DNA from: Hordeum vulgare subsp. vulgare
Lineage: Eukaryota > Streptophyta > Magnoliopsida > Poales > Poaceae
Length of the DNA: 64,000 bases
Assembly (NCBI RefSeq): GCF_904849725.1
Contig: NC_058524.1
Location: 511,298,263 to 511,362,262 of the forward strand
Direction of reading: 5' to 3'
Shown here: positions 1 to 12,855 of the stretch, one piece after another
How the letters are laid out: the number at the start of each line of letters is the position of its first letter
Numbering within the stretch: the first letter of the stretch is position 1
Program-made: the position numbers and the translations under genes
The notes under the pieces: model-generated
What the model was told of the DNA's origin: nothing
Seen by the model: the letters and a program-made list of their open reading frames with translations, nothing else
Databases searched by the model: none

Positions 1-236
1 TATCGTTTGATTTTGTTCGTAGTCGAACCCTGCTCTTCTACATGGTGATTGAATGTATGTTTGTATTCAAATGATCATGATTAGCTTGTGGTGAGTGTAA
101 GCCAATTCCATATACTCATCTCTTCTTTACATGTACTTGTAACAATATCCATTATTGCAAAGCAACGAGATGCGCTTCTATCCCTGTCAAGGCCCTCGTG
201 CCAAAATAAGGATAAGATCGCATCTTGAGCGTTACA
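1..236 (+). mobile_element. TE1 5' LTR, 3' end only (Sukkula-like)
   Basis: The first 236 bases match the end of the LTR at 16207-20465 almost base for base. Both hold the GAACCCTGCTCTTCTACATG-type stretch and the CGCATCTTG..CGTTACA end. The LTR ends in CA at 236 and a primer-binding site follows directly, so this is the 5' LTR of a plus-strand element whose 3' LTR ends at 20465. The end resembles the Sukkula LTR end known from Triticeae retrotransposon marker work (recalled, not searched). The rest of this LTR lies left of the window. Confidence 0.85.
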
Positions 237-2359
237 AGTTGGTATCAGAGCAGTACCGACCTAGGATCCCCCTTGATTTATCGAACTTGGCCGAGTCGAG
301 TCTAGTGAAAAACTACTTTGAGTCTAGTTATATATCGGAGAGTAGGATTATTTTTACTCCTCTTCTATGCTCTAGTGAGGAATCTTGACGTAAGAAATTT
401 TAATTCTACCCCTCTTCTCACTCAATTTTTTTTAGGATCATGCGGGTATTTTGGAGCCTCTATGATGTCGATGTGATGTAATTATGACTTAGTGCCTTCT
501 ATTATCAAGGAGTAGAGCTCCAAGAGGTTCTTGACACATCGCTATCGTTCAATTTCCTTAGTATTTCAGGACGGAGGATGTTCAAAATTGCTTCAATACT
601 CTTTATGGCAAGAGGAGTTTGGCGTCACCCAGTACTGGGGAAAGTGTCTAGATGTACTACCATAATTGGTATAGTTGTGATTACGAGGGTCTGAGGTATA
701 TGAATTTGCAGAACTTCTTGGATATGTTTTGATAGTTGCGAGAAAGGTCATGTAGCTGATTACATTGAGTAGGTTCTTGGACCCGCAACTTGATAGCATA
801 ACCAAGAAAGATTTCATAAATTCTCAGATGGGATTTCAAGTAGTGACCTAGGATTATCTTCCAACATATGCATGATGTGAGGTTGTGGTTCGACATCTAG
901 CGGTTCATTTGTTCACGGTCTTTCTTACAGAGGACAGTCTCGATATGTGTCATCACATATGATTTGTCAAGCCTTGTAGTTCGCTACGCCTAGGGAGAAT
1001 ATTCGTGTGTAATTTCAATATGATAATCCAATGTATGATCGAGCCCGTGCGGGCCTTGCCACGAAAATATTGAATGGAATCTCTGTCATGTATTTGTTCC
1101 GGCTTGTTTCATAAGCCTCATCCTTTGTTTTTTTGGCGTATGGTAATTCGAGTTGCTTCGATGTCAAGTGGTGATTTCATATCTTTTCTAAGTGGCGTTC
1201 TCATATTTCTATGACAGTGCTAATCATTTTGCTCAATCAAATTGCCATGTCAAATTCTTTTCAACCCGTGTGCTTCTCTTCAAGTTAATTCAAGCCTCTC
1301 CAATATTTGCAAGATCAATCCTCTTATTTGTTTCCTTAGTTTGTCTCATCTCGCCCAAGTTGTCTTTGTTTTCCCCACCCTCCCACCCTTTTTCTTCAAC
1401 TATTAAATTATCATCCAAGTGCATTTCTTTTTAGTTATGCTTCTGCTATCTCCTCTTCCATATTGTATCAAGTGATTCATTGTGAAGATGCTCAGGAGCT
1501 TCAAGTTAATCATTCTTCATCATTGTTTTCTTCCCGGTGGATTCAACTCAAGCTTACGGTGTTCATCATATCCTTTCCATTCGCTAAATGCTTCCCCATG
1601 TTCAAAATTCTTGTCCGAGTATCTCTCTTGTTTATTATCTTTCCATTCTATCTCAAGTGTTGAAGTTGTCTCAGATTTTTTGCGTTTTCATTCAAATCCT
1701 TTCAAATTATTTCAAGGTTCTCACCTCATCAAGTTTTCATTTGTATCGGTGCAATCGATATTTCTTAGAAATCTTTTCAACGGTGTTATCTTCGAGTGGG
1801 CCCATAACCCACAGGCTTTTCTAGGATCTTACCTGGCTCTTAATCTTTTTCAGAGATCTCAAATTCTTTTGAAATATGTCGTAAGCATGAATTTCATCAG
1901 TCATACTCCTCCAACATCGCTTCAAATTTATTTTCATCATTGACTCAACATTTTCCTCATTCATTATTCCGTGGTGTATTAGTAATTCATGGTGTTGTTT
2001 ATTGCCATCATTCTCATCTTGGAAGCCCCAAGAAGTGTTTCTCTTAAATCTTTGTCCATTCTTTTGTGCTCTCTCTTAAATTGTTTCCAGTCATGCTGAA
2101 TTCCTTCCATATCTATCCGCCGTGTTTCAGAATTGTTTTCATTTGTAGATCCTCCCGAAGGCCATCATTTCAGAAGATATCTTCGTTCTCAGCTTTCAGC
2201 TTTCATTCCCGAATTCTTCACAATTGTCGTGTCTTCATTCGTATCTCAATTATTCTGGTGCCACATTCAAGTGTCTGCTAGGCGTCTCATGATCTCTGTG
2301 TTCTAGTGTATTCCATTCATTCGTGTATCCTCATTTATTTGCAAATTCTTACCGGTGTT
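237..2359 (+). mobile_element. TE1 internal region, left part, non-coding
   Basis: This is the internal DNA of the Sukkula-like element between its PBS and the TE2 insertion. It is T/C-rich with many short open frames but no gag, protease, RT or integrase motif on either strand. Sukkula elements are known to be large non-autonomous elements without coding capacity, which fits. The region resumes at 14980 after TE2, and the duplicated GTGTT marks the insertion. Confidence 0.75.
240..251 (+). other. TE1 primer-binding site, initiator tRNA-Met type
   Basis: TGGTATCAGAGC lies three bases after the LTR end. It is the usual plant PBS complementary to the 3' end of initiator tRNA-Met. It fixes the strand of TE1 and marks the left LTR as the 5' one. 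Confidence 0.88.
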
Positions 2360-3977
2360 TGACGTTTGTTGTGTATCCCTTGCAACGGCGCCATAAATAG
2401 TTGTGTCGACGGCACCATGAGTCCTTCAGCTACGGCTATGCCTTAAGGGACTTCCTAGGCAAGTATGCAAAGGATTTCCCCGTGGCCTTGGAGCCTTGCG
2501 TTGGTGTTCCCTCGAAGCGGAAAGGGTGATGTAGCACAACGACGGTAAGTATTTCCCTCAGTTTGAGAACCAAGGTATCAATCCGACGGAAGAGTATCTC
2601 AAGATCCTGCACAAACACAAAAGCTTGCACCCAACACTATGAAGGGGTTGTCAATCCCTTATAGATTGTTTGCCAAGTGAGAACTGAAAGCAACAAAGTA
2701 ACAAAGCAAAGTAAAAGCGGAGATGTAAACGATGGATGTGAATAGACCCGAGGGCCGTAGTGTTTACTAGTGGCTTCTCTCATGAAAGCAAGTAGACAGT
2801 GGGTGAACAAATTACTGTCGAGCAATTGATAGAACTGTGCAGAGTCGTGACGATATCTATGCAATGATTATTTCTATAGGCATCACGTCCGAAACAAGTA
2901 GACCGATACTTTCTGCATCTACTACTATTACTCCACACATCGGCCGCTATCCAGCATGCATCTAGTGTATTAAGTCCATAAGAACAGAGTAACGCCTTAA
3001 GCAAGATGACATGGTGTAGAGGGATAATCTCAAACCAATTATAAAAACCCCATCTTTTTACCCTTGATGGCAACTGCTTGATGTGTGCCTTGCTGCCCCT
3101 ACTATCACTGGGAAAGGTCACCACATGGCAGAACCCAAAACCAAGCACTTCTCCCATTGCAAGAATCATAGATCTAGTTGGCCAAACAAAACCCAAGACT
3201 CGGAGAGACTTACGAGGATATCAAATCATGCATATAAGAAATCAGCAAAGACTCAAATATATATCATAGATAATCTGATCACAAGTCCACAATTCATCGG
3301 ATCTCGACAAACACACCGCCAAAGAAGATTACATCGGATAGATCTCCATGAAGAGCATGGAGAACTTTGTATTGAAGATCCAAGAGAGAGAACAAGCCAT
3401 CTAGCTACTAACTACGGACCCGTAGGTCTGAAGTGAACTACTCACGAGTCATTAGAGGGGCGGTGATGATAATGAAGAAGCCCTCCAACTCCAAAATCCC
3501 TTCCGACAGGGTGCCGGGAAGGGTCTCCAGATGAGATCTCGCGGAAACGGAAGCTTGCAGCGACGGAAAAGTATTTTCGAGGCTCCCCTGATTTTTTGCG
3601 GAATATTTGGGAATTTATAGGCCAAAGACCTAGGTCACGGGGCGGTGAGGGAGGCCACAAGCCTGCCCACCGCCGCCTCCCCCCTGGTGGCGGAGTGGGG
3701 GCTTGTGGGCTCCCTGGAGCCCACCTGGCTTGGCTCAAAAGCCCCGTGGACTTCTTCCGTTCGGGAAAAAATCATTTCGGGGTTTTCTTCCGTTTGGACT
3801 CCGTTCCAAAATCAGATCTGAAAAGAGTCAAAAACACGGAAAAAACAGGAACTGGCACTTGGCACTGAATTAATAAGTTAGTCCCAAAAAGATATAAAAA
3901 GGTACATAAAACATACAAAGAAGGCAAGATAACAGCGTGAAAACATAAAAAATTATAGATACGTTTGAGACGTATTA
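2360..3977 (-). repeat. TE2 3' LTR
   Basis: This 1618-bp LTR is nearly identical to 13099-14979 apart from the MITE in the latter. Its terminal CA has mutated to TA at 3976-3977. On the minus strand a TATA-like CTATAAATTC is seen at about 3611-3620. A 138-codon open frame (2780-3196) appears in both LTR copies because they are duplicates of each other; I do not read it as a gene. Confidence 0.9.
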
Positions 3978-5382
3978 AGCATCCCCAAGCTTAACTCCTG
4001 CTCGTCCTCAAGTAGGAAGTGATAAGAATGAATTTTTGATGCTTTCATGCTACCTAGCATATGTGTCCTTTGTAATTCGTCTTATGTGACGTGGATGTTC
4101 AGATCCATTAGATTCAAAACATTAGTTTGCTATTGACGTGGAAATAATAATAATTCAAGCAAACTAGCAAAGTAATCACGAACTTTCAAAATAACAAGGC
4201 CAAAAGAAAGTTATCCCTACAACAACATATAGTCTGGCTATGCTCTATCATCATTGCACGACGAATTTAAATCATGCACAACCCCGGTATTGGCCAAGTA
4301 ATTGTTTCACACCTTTACTTTCTCAAACATTTTCAACTCTCACGCAATACATGAGCGTGAGCCATGGTTATAGCACTATAGATGGTGTGGAATGTGGTGG
4401 AGGTTGCAAGACAAAAAAGGAGAAGATAGTCACATTAACTAGGAATACCAATGAGCTGTGGAGATGCTCAGCAATAGATATCAATGTGAATGAGTAGGGA
4501 TTGCCATACAAATGATGCACTAGAGCTACAAGTATGTGAAAGCTCTTAAAGAAAACTAGTGGGTGTGCATCCAACTTGCTTGCTCACGAAGACCTAAGGC
4601 AATTTTGAGGAAGCCTATCATTGGAATATACAAGCCAATTTATATAATGATAATTTCCCACTAGCTATATGGTGGTGACAAAACGAGAGACTCTCAATCA
4701 TGAAGATCATGGTGCTCAAAATGCACAAGTGTGGAAAAAGTGGTAGCATTGTCCCTTCTATCTTTTTCTCTCTTTTTTTTGGTCGGCTCTTTGGCCTCTT
4801 TTTTCATGGGCTTCTTTGGCCTCTTTTATTTCCTCACATGGGACAATGCTCCAATAATGATGATCATCACACTTTCAACTCAAAACTTAGAGCAATTATG
4901 ACTCTATATGGAATGCCTTCGGTAGTGTATCGTGGCAATGATCTAGCATGGCATAGGCATCAATGGAAACATCATGCTAGCTATTTTACGATCGTGCAAA
5001 GGGAATGTAGACGTGGTGGCACATATCATGGTGGTAGTCGCATGGCAATATATCTCGGAATGACTTTGAAAAAGCCATAGTAGGTAGGTATTGTGGCTGT
5101 TTTGAGGGAGGCTAATGGTGGGTTTTGTGCACCGGCGAAATTTGCGCGGCACTAAGAAGATAGTGATGGTGGAAGGTGAAAGTGCATCTAAACCATGGAC
5201 TCAACATTAGTCATTAAGAACTCATATACTTGTTGCAAAAGTTTTATTAGTAATCGAAACAAAGCATCCAACGCATACTCCTAGGGGAAGGGTTGGTAGG
5301 TATAAACCATCGCGTGATCCCGACCGCCACGCAAAGGATGACAATCAATAGACTAATCATGCTCAGATTTCATCACATAGCA
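3978..5382 (-). mobile_element. TE2 internal region next to its 3' LTR, non-coding
   Basis: This begins with the PPT complement (GCATCCCCAAGCTTA) and a CTCGTCCTCAAG stretch that also lies before the PPTs of TE5, TE6 and TE8. The remainder is A/T-rich with no supported ORF on either strand. It continues after the solo LTR at 10846. Confidence 0.7.
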
Positions 5383-8300
5383 TGTAATGCCCCAAGTGTA
5401 GAACCTACCCTTTTTGGACCTACTTCATGTCGGACCACCTTGTCAGAGATTATGATGTTTAAGTTGATACCATGATTTCATGTGTGTTCCTTCTATTTCC
5501 TTCTCATGCATGCATGCATAGCATATCATTGCATGCCCTTACCTTGAGTTGTTGCACTATGATTTCTTGTGGTGTTAGTAATAAATGTAGGTGGTGATCT
5601 TGTGGTTAGCTACCTTGTGATTTCATGTGTGATGTCATGTGATGATGGTGTGTGGAGTGTAGGAGTGGTTGCTTGGGATTTTCAAAGCTCATTGCAAATT
5701 TCAAACCCTTTTCCTCTCCTATTTTTCTCATGTTCAAATTCCATCTTCACAAGGAGCTGTTTTAAAATGTCTTGTATTTAGAGGTTATTGTGGGGATGTT
5801 GATGTGATAATGTGGAGTTTTTATTTTGGTCTTGAGGGTGTTCATAAATCACAAAACAATATAATTAGTTGCTGTTTTGTATTTATTTAAATGTCCCATA
5901 AAATTCCTTTTGCATTTTATTTTAAAAGCTTAGGTATTTTTAGGCCCAGGGACATTTTTGTTTTGATTTTATAATCAACATTAGTCCTGAGGGTTTCTTT
6001 TCTTTCTCTTTTTTTTTTCCTATTTGGATGTAATCTCCAGGGTGGTTTTCTTGTTTTCCTTCTCTGGTGGGCTCCCTCCCACCAAGAGAGGCCCAATATC
6101 TCTCCTAGGCCCATACCCATTCGAGCAGTGTAGCAGCCCACACGAGACACCTCTTCTTCCTCCCGACGTCATGCACGTACGAACGCAGCTCCACCTCCCG
6201 ATCGCCTCCCCTTGATCCTGTGGCTCCAACGTCTTCCCCGAGGTGATATAAGGTGGAGGGAACCCTCCTCCTCCCCTAGGGTTCCCTCTCCTTCTCCCCA
6301 GCGCCGCCACCTCCCTCCTTTCTCCTCTTTCGTCTCTGGTAAGTCTCCTGTAGACAGTAGCAGAGAGAAGCAGAGGAGCTCCGCCGCGTCTACGCCATCT
6401 TCCCGTCGTCTCTGGCGCCGGTGGCCATGTCCACGGGCTCGGGGAGGCTCCCCGCGACCCATTCCCACCAGCGTTGAGGACGAGGGGCGACCACAACGAC
6501 GGCCAGGAGCGCGCCATCGCCTCGGCCCCGGAGTTCCCGTCGTCTTCCTCTACTTCGTCGGCATCAGCGAACCGCCGACGTTTTCCTCCCGAGCGGCTCC
6601 TCCTTCTTACCCCGAGGTGAGCAAGGCCCTCTCTTCCCTTCTCCCTCGTTGGTTCCGACGAGCCGGTTGCAGGTAGCCATGTCGTGCGTTTGTAGCAAGT
6701 GTACGTGCAGTCTGGAGCTTTACGTGGTGCATGCAGTAGCAGTAGCAGTAGGAAGTCGCCCTCCTCGTGGTGCAGCAGCGTAGCGCCTTGATCTCCCCGC
6801 GCACAGCAGCGGCAGCAGCAGCAGTGCGGTGCACCGGCGGCCTCCCTGTTGCCGGCGCACCTCCGTGCAGTAGCAGTCTCGGCCGAGAGCAGCAGCAGCA
6901 GTTCGAGTGCGTGGTGGTTTCGGCGTCGCAGGGTAGGAGGGCTCCTTCCCCGCGTAGCCGTCGGGTAGTAGCAGGCTTGCAACAGCAGTAGGTTCAGCTC
7001 CGGCCATCTCTCTGTCGCTGGCGCCTGTCATCTACCGTGGTCGCGACTGTCTGCAGCAGTAGTTATCTTGTTCGCATCCCTCCTCTGTCAGTAACCATTC
7101 GTAGCGCAGTGGTAGAGAGCCCCGTGATTTACCGAGAGGTGCAGGGATCGAGTCCCAAGTGGTGCACCTCCTTCCTTTTTGGGTTTTTCTTTTCTCTAGT
7201 CGGTAGCAGTAGCAGGGAGGGGTTAACCTGCTCTGTTCCTCTCTCTCTGTCAAAACTATGCCAGCAGAAGAGTAGTAGAATGCAGTGTGGTGCACTAGGT
7301 GGTGCAGGGTTCGAATCCCTTCCAGCCCCCTTTTGCTATTTTCTTCCTTCTTTCTTATTTTTGTTTTTCCCTTGCTTTGTTTGCTACTCTATGCCTAGAT
7401 CAATGGGTAGCAAATGCCCTTATATATTTTTTACTTCCCTGTTGTTTGATGGAGGAGTGAGAGAGAGTGTGTAAGTAGGGTTCATGAGTGTTAGGGTAGA
7501 TGTGTAGATTTGTGTGTGAGAGAGTTTGTGCTTGAGGGTGAGTGTGTGTGCAAGTGTGTGTGTAACCCTACACACATGCTTGTGCAATTGCACGAGCCCT
7601 TGAGTTTAAGCCTTGGTGGTAGCAGTTTTGTGCATGTGAGTGTGTTCCCCTTGTGCTTGGAGTTGGGTTCTTGCACTATGTGGTGCTAGAGTGTTTGATG
7701 TGTGTGAGAGCCTCACCCATGACAAGGCATGATGTGCCTTGATGTGCACATGAGCAAGCTTGGGTGTGATGGTGTTGGAATCATGATGGGAGTGTAGCCA
7801 TTGTATGTTCTAACTAGATTGGGTAGGACTAGCTATATGTTATGCTTGACATATGTGTGTGTGTGTGTGTGGACTTTCCCACCTTTGCAAAACTATGCAC
7901 CTTCACATGTCTATATGTGAGAGGGCATGGTGTTTGTGTGTGGGGATAGTTTGGTAGATGTGCTTGTGATGTTGATGTGCATGACACAAACATGGGGTTC
8001 AAACCCCCATGTCACTTTGTCATTGTGCACATGAACTCAACCTTTAGTTGTTGTCTTAGTAGGATACTTTATGGAGTTGCATATTCAGTTTTGTTGCAAG
8101 TTTGATCGTTGATTCCATGGAATAGGTGGAGCCCAAGGGCATGCGTTTTTGTGTGTTAGTAGTAGGGGTTTTTCTCTACACCATAGTGGTGTCAATTACC
8201 TCTTGGTGTTATGTGTGTGCAAACTATGCCTAGACAAAGTGGGCATGTGGCTGAAAAAATTCCAGATTAGTGAACTCTGAAATTTCACTAAGTCTGGAAT

Positions 8301-10845
8301 TCTGGAAACATTTTCTTCCCCTATAGATGAGGATGTGTTGGTCATTCTGTTGAGAACTAGCCCTAGTTCATTGCTAGGATTTTGAACCTGGTATGTTTGT
8401 GTAGCTCCCTGTCAAATTTAAAAGCTTTTGGACTCAAGTAGGTTGTGTTTTGATTGCTGTCAAAAAGCTTCAGAACAGAGACAGAAACTCAGGTGCAGGA
8501 ATTTTCACCAAGTCCCTGAGATCTGATGGTTTTGGGAAAGTTTGTGGCCTTGTATCTTCTAGAGTTTAATTCCTTTTGCTGTGATTCTTGCTGGTGCTTG
8601 TAGTATTCTTGGTTGGAAACAGCCACATATATTATTTTGTCATGTTTGAAGACCTGTAGCTATGTTGCATGCAGCTCCCAAATAGCTAAGATGCAGTTTA
8701 TGGCAGATTATGTAGTTTTGTCTTTTTGATCAAAGTGTGTGCTTAATTGATGTTGTGGTGTTCTACCTTGCTCCAATTCATTCATGTTGGGTTGTTACAT
8801 GTCTTGGCAACCTGGGAATACCAGATTTGTGCCAATTGTGAGTGTGGTGTTGAATCTTCCCCGTAGAGCTTCATATCTTGTTCCGTTGATTCCCGTTGAT
8901 CCGTAGCCCCGTTTGCAATGTTCTTTATATGGTTTTGCATCGTTTTCACGAGCCGCATCTGTTCATGCCATCCTCATGCATTTCAAAATAGCTTAGTGTA
9001 CAGTTCTGTCCAGAAACTTGCAGCAGTTTATTTTGCTTGTGCTAGTGGTAGAAATAGTGGTGCATGCTCAAATTTCATCTCATGCATCATGTGAGTGTTG
9101 CATCTTGTGGTGCTGCTGTTCATTGGCTGTTATTTTTATGTTGGGTAGCACCGGGATCGGAGAACGAATACGTGGAGTCGGGAGAGTATGTGCAGGACGA
9201 ACCTGAACCATTCAAAGCTGAGGATATCACAGGCAAGATGATATGACCTTGATTCCATCTCTAGACTTGTTATGTTAGTTTCGTTTCCATGTCTTATTGC
9301 TCGTTGCCTACCACTAGAATTAAATTGCCTCTTCATATGCCATGAGCCCAAACACCGTACTCCTTCCTAGCAAACTTGTATGGCTAAGTAGGCTTGCTCA
9401 GCTACTAATGTTAGCGTTGCTAGTTGCAGGTGTTTTTGACTCATGTGATAACATGAGCTTGATATCATTATATTAAATTCTGTTATTCATTTAATGCACC
9501 TATATACTTGGTAAATGATGGGAGGCCTAGCCTTTTGCCGGGTGCTTTGTTCCGTTATTGCCGCCCTAGTTACCGGTTACCGGTGTTTGATTCCTTAATG
9601 ATCGCTCCCAACACGTTCGGGGTTGTTATGGGGACCCCCTTGATAAATCGCGTAGCGCTAAGGCTTGTCCGGCAGGACCCAACATTGGTATTATTTGTTA
9701 ACCACCTAATAATCTGCATAGGGAATAGCTACCTCGAGGAATTTAATCAACAACTCGGGCCAGTGCTCCTCATTAGTGTTGGTCCAACCACCTAGCAGTC
9801 GGCAAGACCACCCCGGGGAAACTTGAGGTTTGGTCCTTGTCCACTTTGCATAGACAGTGTTGTCCTGAGACTGAGATACGCGGCTCTTATCGGGTCGTCG
9901 ACACACCGGGAGGTCCTGCTAGCCTTGTCTTACCTTAGCGGTATATCTTGCGTATAGGAATCCCAGTGAAGCTTTGGGTTCCCCCAGAGTTGAGGTTTTC
10001 CTCTAAGGAATCCGACGAGATCACGGGATTCGTGATAGAGGATGCCTTTGCGGCCTGTGTTCGTTTGTGATGGACTAGTTGGAGCACCCCTGCAGGGTTT
10101 AATCTTTCGGAAAGCCGTGCCCGCGATTATGTGGCAACTTGGAATATTTTGCTAACATCCGGTATTAGAGAACTTAAACATAAATAAATAAAACTGTCAA
10201 CTGTGTGCGTAACCGTGACTGTCCCTTCGAAGATCCCTCTTCGATCGGGAACACGGTGGGGTTATGAATGCCGTAGGTAGGTGTTCAGGATCACTTAGTG
10301 ATCAAGTAAGTCCGACCGTTAGGGTAGACCACCTTTACTTCTACTTTGCGTAAGTTAGCCACTTAATCAAGCATAGTGCTGCAGCCTGATACACTTCATC
10401 CTTACCCTACCTAATAACATGACTAGTTCTGGCACCAAGGTCTTAGATTGCTGAGTCCCCGTGGCTCACGGATTCCTCCGAAACTCCCAGCAGGTACAGG
10501 TACCCCAGAGACAGATGATCCCGACGTCACTCAGCTGGCGTGGCAGTACGACGAGGAGACAGACCGCCTCTACGTGAACTATCCAGAGGACTGAGGCGTG
10601 GTCGTGATCGTGGGCGTGCAGCAGGGTAGCATAGCATTTTCCTTGTTCTGTAGTCCGTAGCGGAACTACCTTGATTGTATCTGTGTTGTACTCTGAGTTT
10701 AATAAGAAGACAGTTGAATCCCGAATTGTCTACTTTTATTATTATTTGTGCTATGCTACTTGCTTGCGAAACACTTAGATGCGCTTCTTTCCTATTCGAG
10801 GGCCTCGACCCCCAGATCGGAAAGGACCGCATCTTGGTCGTTACA
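5383..10845 (+). repeat. Solo LTR (5463 bp), Sukkula-related, inside TE2
   Basis: It starts TGTAATGCCCCAAG and ends CGCATCTTGGTCGTTACA, the same kind of ends as the TE1 LTR. Internal stretches are homologous to that LTR, for example around 9414-9560 versus 18965-19120 (GCGTTGCTAGTTGCAGGTG and AATGCACCTATATACTTG). The 5-bp flanks are TAGCA (5378-5382) and TAGCG (10846-10850), a TSD with one mismatch. No PBS, PPT or second LTR is present, so unequal recombination probably removed the rest. It contains a GC-rich block (about 6180-7030) with CAG/AGT trinucleotide runs, two tRNA-like segments near 7095-7330 and a GT run at 7853-7872. The GC-rich open frames show no domain. Confidence 0.82.
7095..7172 (+). 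other. tRNA-like / SINE-head-like segment in the solo LTR
   Basis: An A-box-like stretch (TAGCGCAGTGGTAGAG, about 7102-7117) and a B-box-like stretch (GGATCGAGTCCC, about 7144-7155) lie about 30 bp apart, as in tRNA genes. ACCATT before and AGTGGT after can pair as an acceptor-like stem with one G-U. A second B box (GGGTTCGAATCCC) follows near 7307-7319, preceded by the same GGTGCA. Nothing shows it is a working tRNA. A tRNA-derived SINE or a tRNA pseudogene are both possible. Confidence 0.45.
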
Positions 10846-12144
10846 TAGCGGTTCACCATACGTGCATGCTACGGGAATCACTAACTTCAACACAAGTATT
10901 TCTAGATCCACAACACCTTACTAGCATGACTTCAATATTACCATAACCACAACTCAAAACTAATTGAGATGAATCAAACTTCTCTAACTATTCAATGCAC
11001 ATGAAGGTGGAAGTTTTCGTATCCCTTTGGATAACTACCCCTTTTGAGACTACTTTAAAAGCATAGATCAACTACCAAGCCACGCACCGCTGCGCTCTAA
11101 AAGATATAAGTGAAGCACATAGAGCAAAAGTATCTAGCTCAAAATATATAAGTGAAGCACATGTGAGCTGAATTGTCTACCAGAAGATATAAGTGAAGCT
11201 CGACAAAATCACGGTGCGTGCATGTCTATCTCTCTAGGTGTGCATCAAGGATGATTGTGACACAACAAAAATAAAAGACTCCTACGATACAAGACGCTCC
11301 AAGCAAAAACACATAACATGTGGTGAATAAAAATATAGCCCCAAGTAACATTACCGATGGATTATAGACGAGAGAGGGGATGCCTTCCCGGGGCATCCCC
11401 AAGCTTAGGCTTTTAAGGAATCCTTGAATCTCTTGGGGTACCTTGGGAATCCCCAAGCTTGAGCTCTTGCCACTCTTTATCTCTTTGTCCATAAGAACTT
11501 CGCCCAAAACTTGAAAACTTCACAACACGAAACTTAAACAGAAACTCGTGATAACATTAGTACAAGAAAGCAAACCACCACTTCCTTAGGTACTGTAGCA
11601 AACTTAAATTCTACTTGTGCTGATGTTGGGTTACTGTACTTTCAATCTTCCATGGCTAATACCCCCCGATACTATCCATAGTTTCATCAAAATAAGCAAC
11701 CAACACAACAAAAACAGAATCTGTTAACAGCACACCAGTCTGTAGCAATCTGTATATTGCGTATACCTCTGGTACTTCAAAAATTCTGAAAAATTACGAC
11801 AGTCTGAAGAATTTGCGCAGAAATCAGCAGCAAAAAGAATCAGCTGAAAAGCTCTTACAGAAAAAATGAAAGTTCTTTTCGTGAGCAGAAAGTTTCTGTC
11901 TTTTCCAGCATGACCAAACGATCATCCCCAAGACTAATCATAGCGGTTTTGCTTGGCACAAACGCAAAAAAGAAACACAAAAAACACAATCATAACAGAA
12001 TGGAAGTGTGGAAAGCACAAAACAGAAAGAAAAAGGATAGATTCGTTGGGTTGCCTCCCAACAAGCGCTTTTGTTTAACGCCCTTAGCTAGGCATTCAAT
12101 GATGCTCTCACAAAAGACAAGAATTGAAGCACAACGAGAGCATC
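10846..12144 (-). mobile_element. TE2 internal region, right of the solo LTR, non-coding
   Basis: No gene is seen. It holds three copies of ATATAAGTGAAGC (about 11098-11205), the reverse complement of a motif repeated in TE4 and TE8. It also holds two PPT-like copies (GCATCCCCAAGCTTAGG at 11393-11409 and GGAATCCCCAAGCTT at 11446-11460). A GTTGCCTCCCAACAAGC stretch near 12050 lies just downstream of the ORF, as in the relatives. Confidence 0.65.
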
Positions 12145-12855
12145 CTAAAGCATGTGAAAATCACATCTAAGTCTAACGTACTTCCTATGCATAGGCATTT
12201 TATAGGAAAACAGATTGTCGAGACAACCAATAGTTACCATATGCAAGGAAGAAGAAAGAGTCAATAGCAATCTCAACATAACGAGAGGTAATTTGGTAAC
12301 ATGAAAGTTTCTACCAAAATATTTTCCTCTCTCATAGCAATTACATGTGGGATCATATTCAAATTCAACAATATAGCTATCCCATAGGATATTCTTTTCA
12401 TGATCCACATGCATGCAAAGTTGACGCTCTTCAAAAATAGTGGGATTATCATCAAATAAAGTCATGACTTCTCCAATCCCACTTTCAGTATTGTTGCAAA
12501 TATCATATTCATCATGAGGTTTGAACAAATTTTCAAGATCATAAGAAAGATCATCACCCCAATCATGATTATTGCAATAAGTAGTGGTCATAGCAAAACT
12601 AGCATCCCCAAGCTTAGGGTTTTGCATATTCTTAGCATGATTGTCACTAATAGAATTTATAGTGAAACCATTGCAATCATGCTTTTCATCCAAGGAGCCC
12701 TCGTGAATCACTTCATGAATTTCTTCCTCACAATTTTCAGATTCACGCATCTTACGCAAAACTCCAAAGAAATAGGCAATTGCCCTCAACTCACTAGCAA
12801 TTTGTTCCACACGAGTGGGTCTCTTAAAGAGACTAGCAAGTGGATGAGGATCCAT
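12145..12855 (-). CDS. Conserved short ORF of the non-autonomous element (unknown function)
   Basis: This 236-residue frame starts MDPHPLASLFKRP on the minus strand and is the only supported coding unit of TE2. Clear relatives occur in TE4 (20779-21486, plus strand) and TE8 (47250-48020, plus strand). All three hold LANLFK or LASLFK, an NEKHDC/DEKHDC-type block, DLENLFK-type residues, MHVDHE, ERGKY and PMHRKYVR. The protein is acidic and Asn/His-rich, with no metal-binding array, coiled coil or catalytic motif I recognise. This copy stops earlier than the common end point of the other two. It lies about 215 bp after the PBS, where gag starts in autonomous elements. It could be a highly diverged Gag-like or RNA-packaging protein, but this is inference. 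The start was chosen because the same Met begins all three copies. Confidence 0.65.
   Translation of the reverse strand: MDPHPLASLFKRPTRVEQIASELRAIAYFFGVLRKMRESENCEEEIHEVIHEGSLDEKHDCNGFTINSISDNHAKNMQNPKLGDASFAMTTTYCNNHDWGDDLSYDLENLFKPHDEYDICNNTESGIGEVMTLFDDNPTIFEERQLCMHVDHEKNILWDSYIVEFEYDPTCNCYERGKYFGRNFHVTKLPLVMLRLLLTLSSSLHMVTIGCLDNLFSYKMPMHRKYVRLRCDFHML

Noticed and set aside
1482..1943. 153-codon plus-strand frame in TE1 internal DNA
   Set aside because: Ser/Phe/Leu-rich from T/C-rich DNA, with no domain or homologue in the window.
2780..3196. 138-codon frame repeated at 13520-13936
   Set aside because: The two copies are the two LTRs of TE2, so conservation reflects LTR duplication. No domain, and it spans LTR regulatory DNA.
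6020..6982. 320-codon minus-strand open frame in the solo LTR
   Set aside because: It lies in a GC-rich LTR block where several frames on both strands are open. Arg/Ala/Gly-rich with no domain, and no counterpart in the related LTR.
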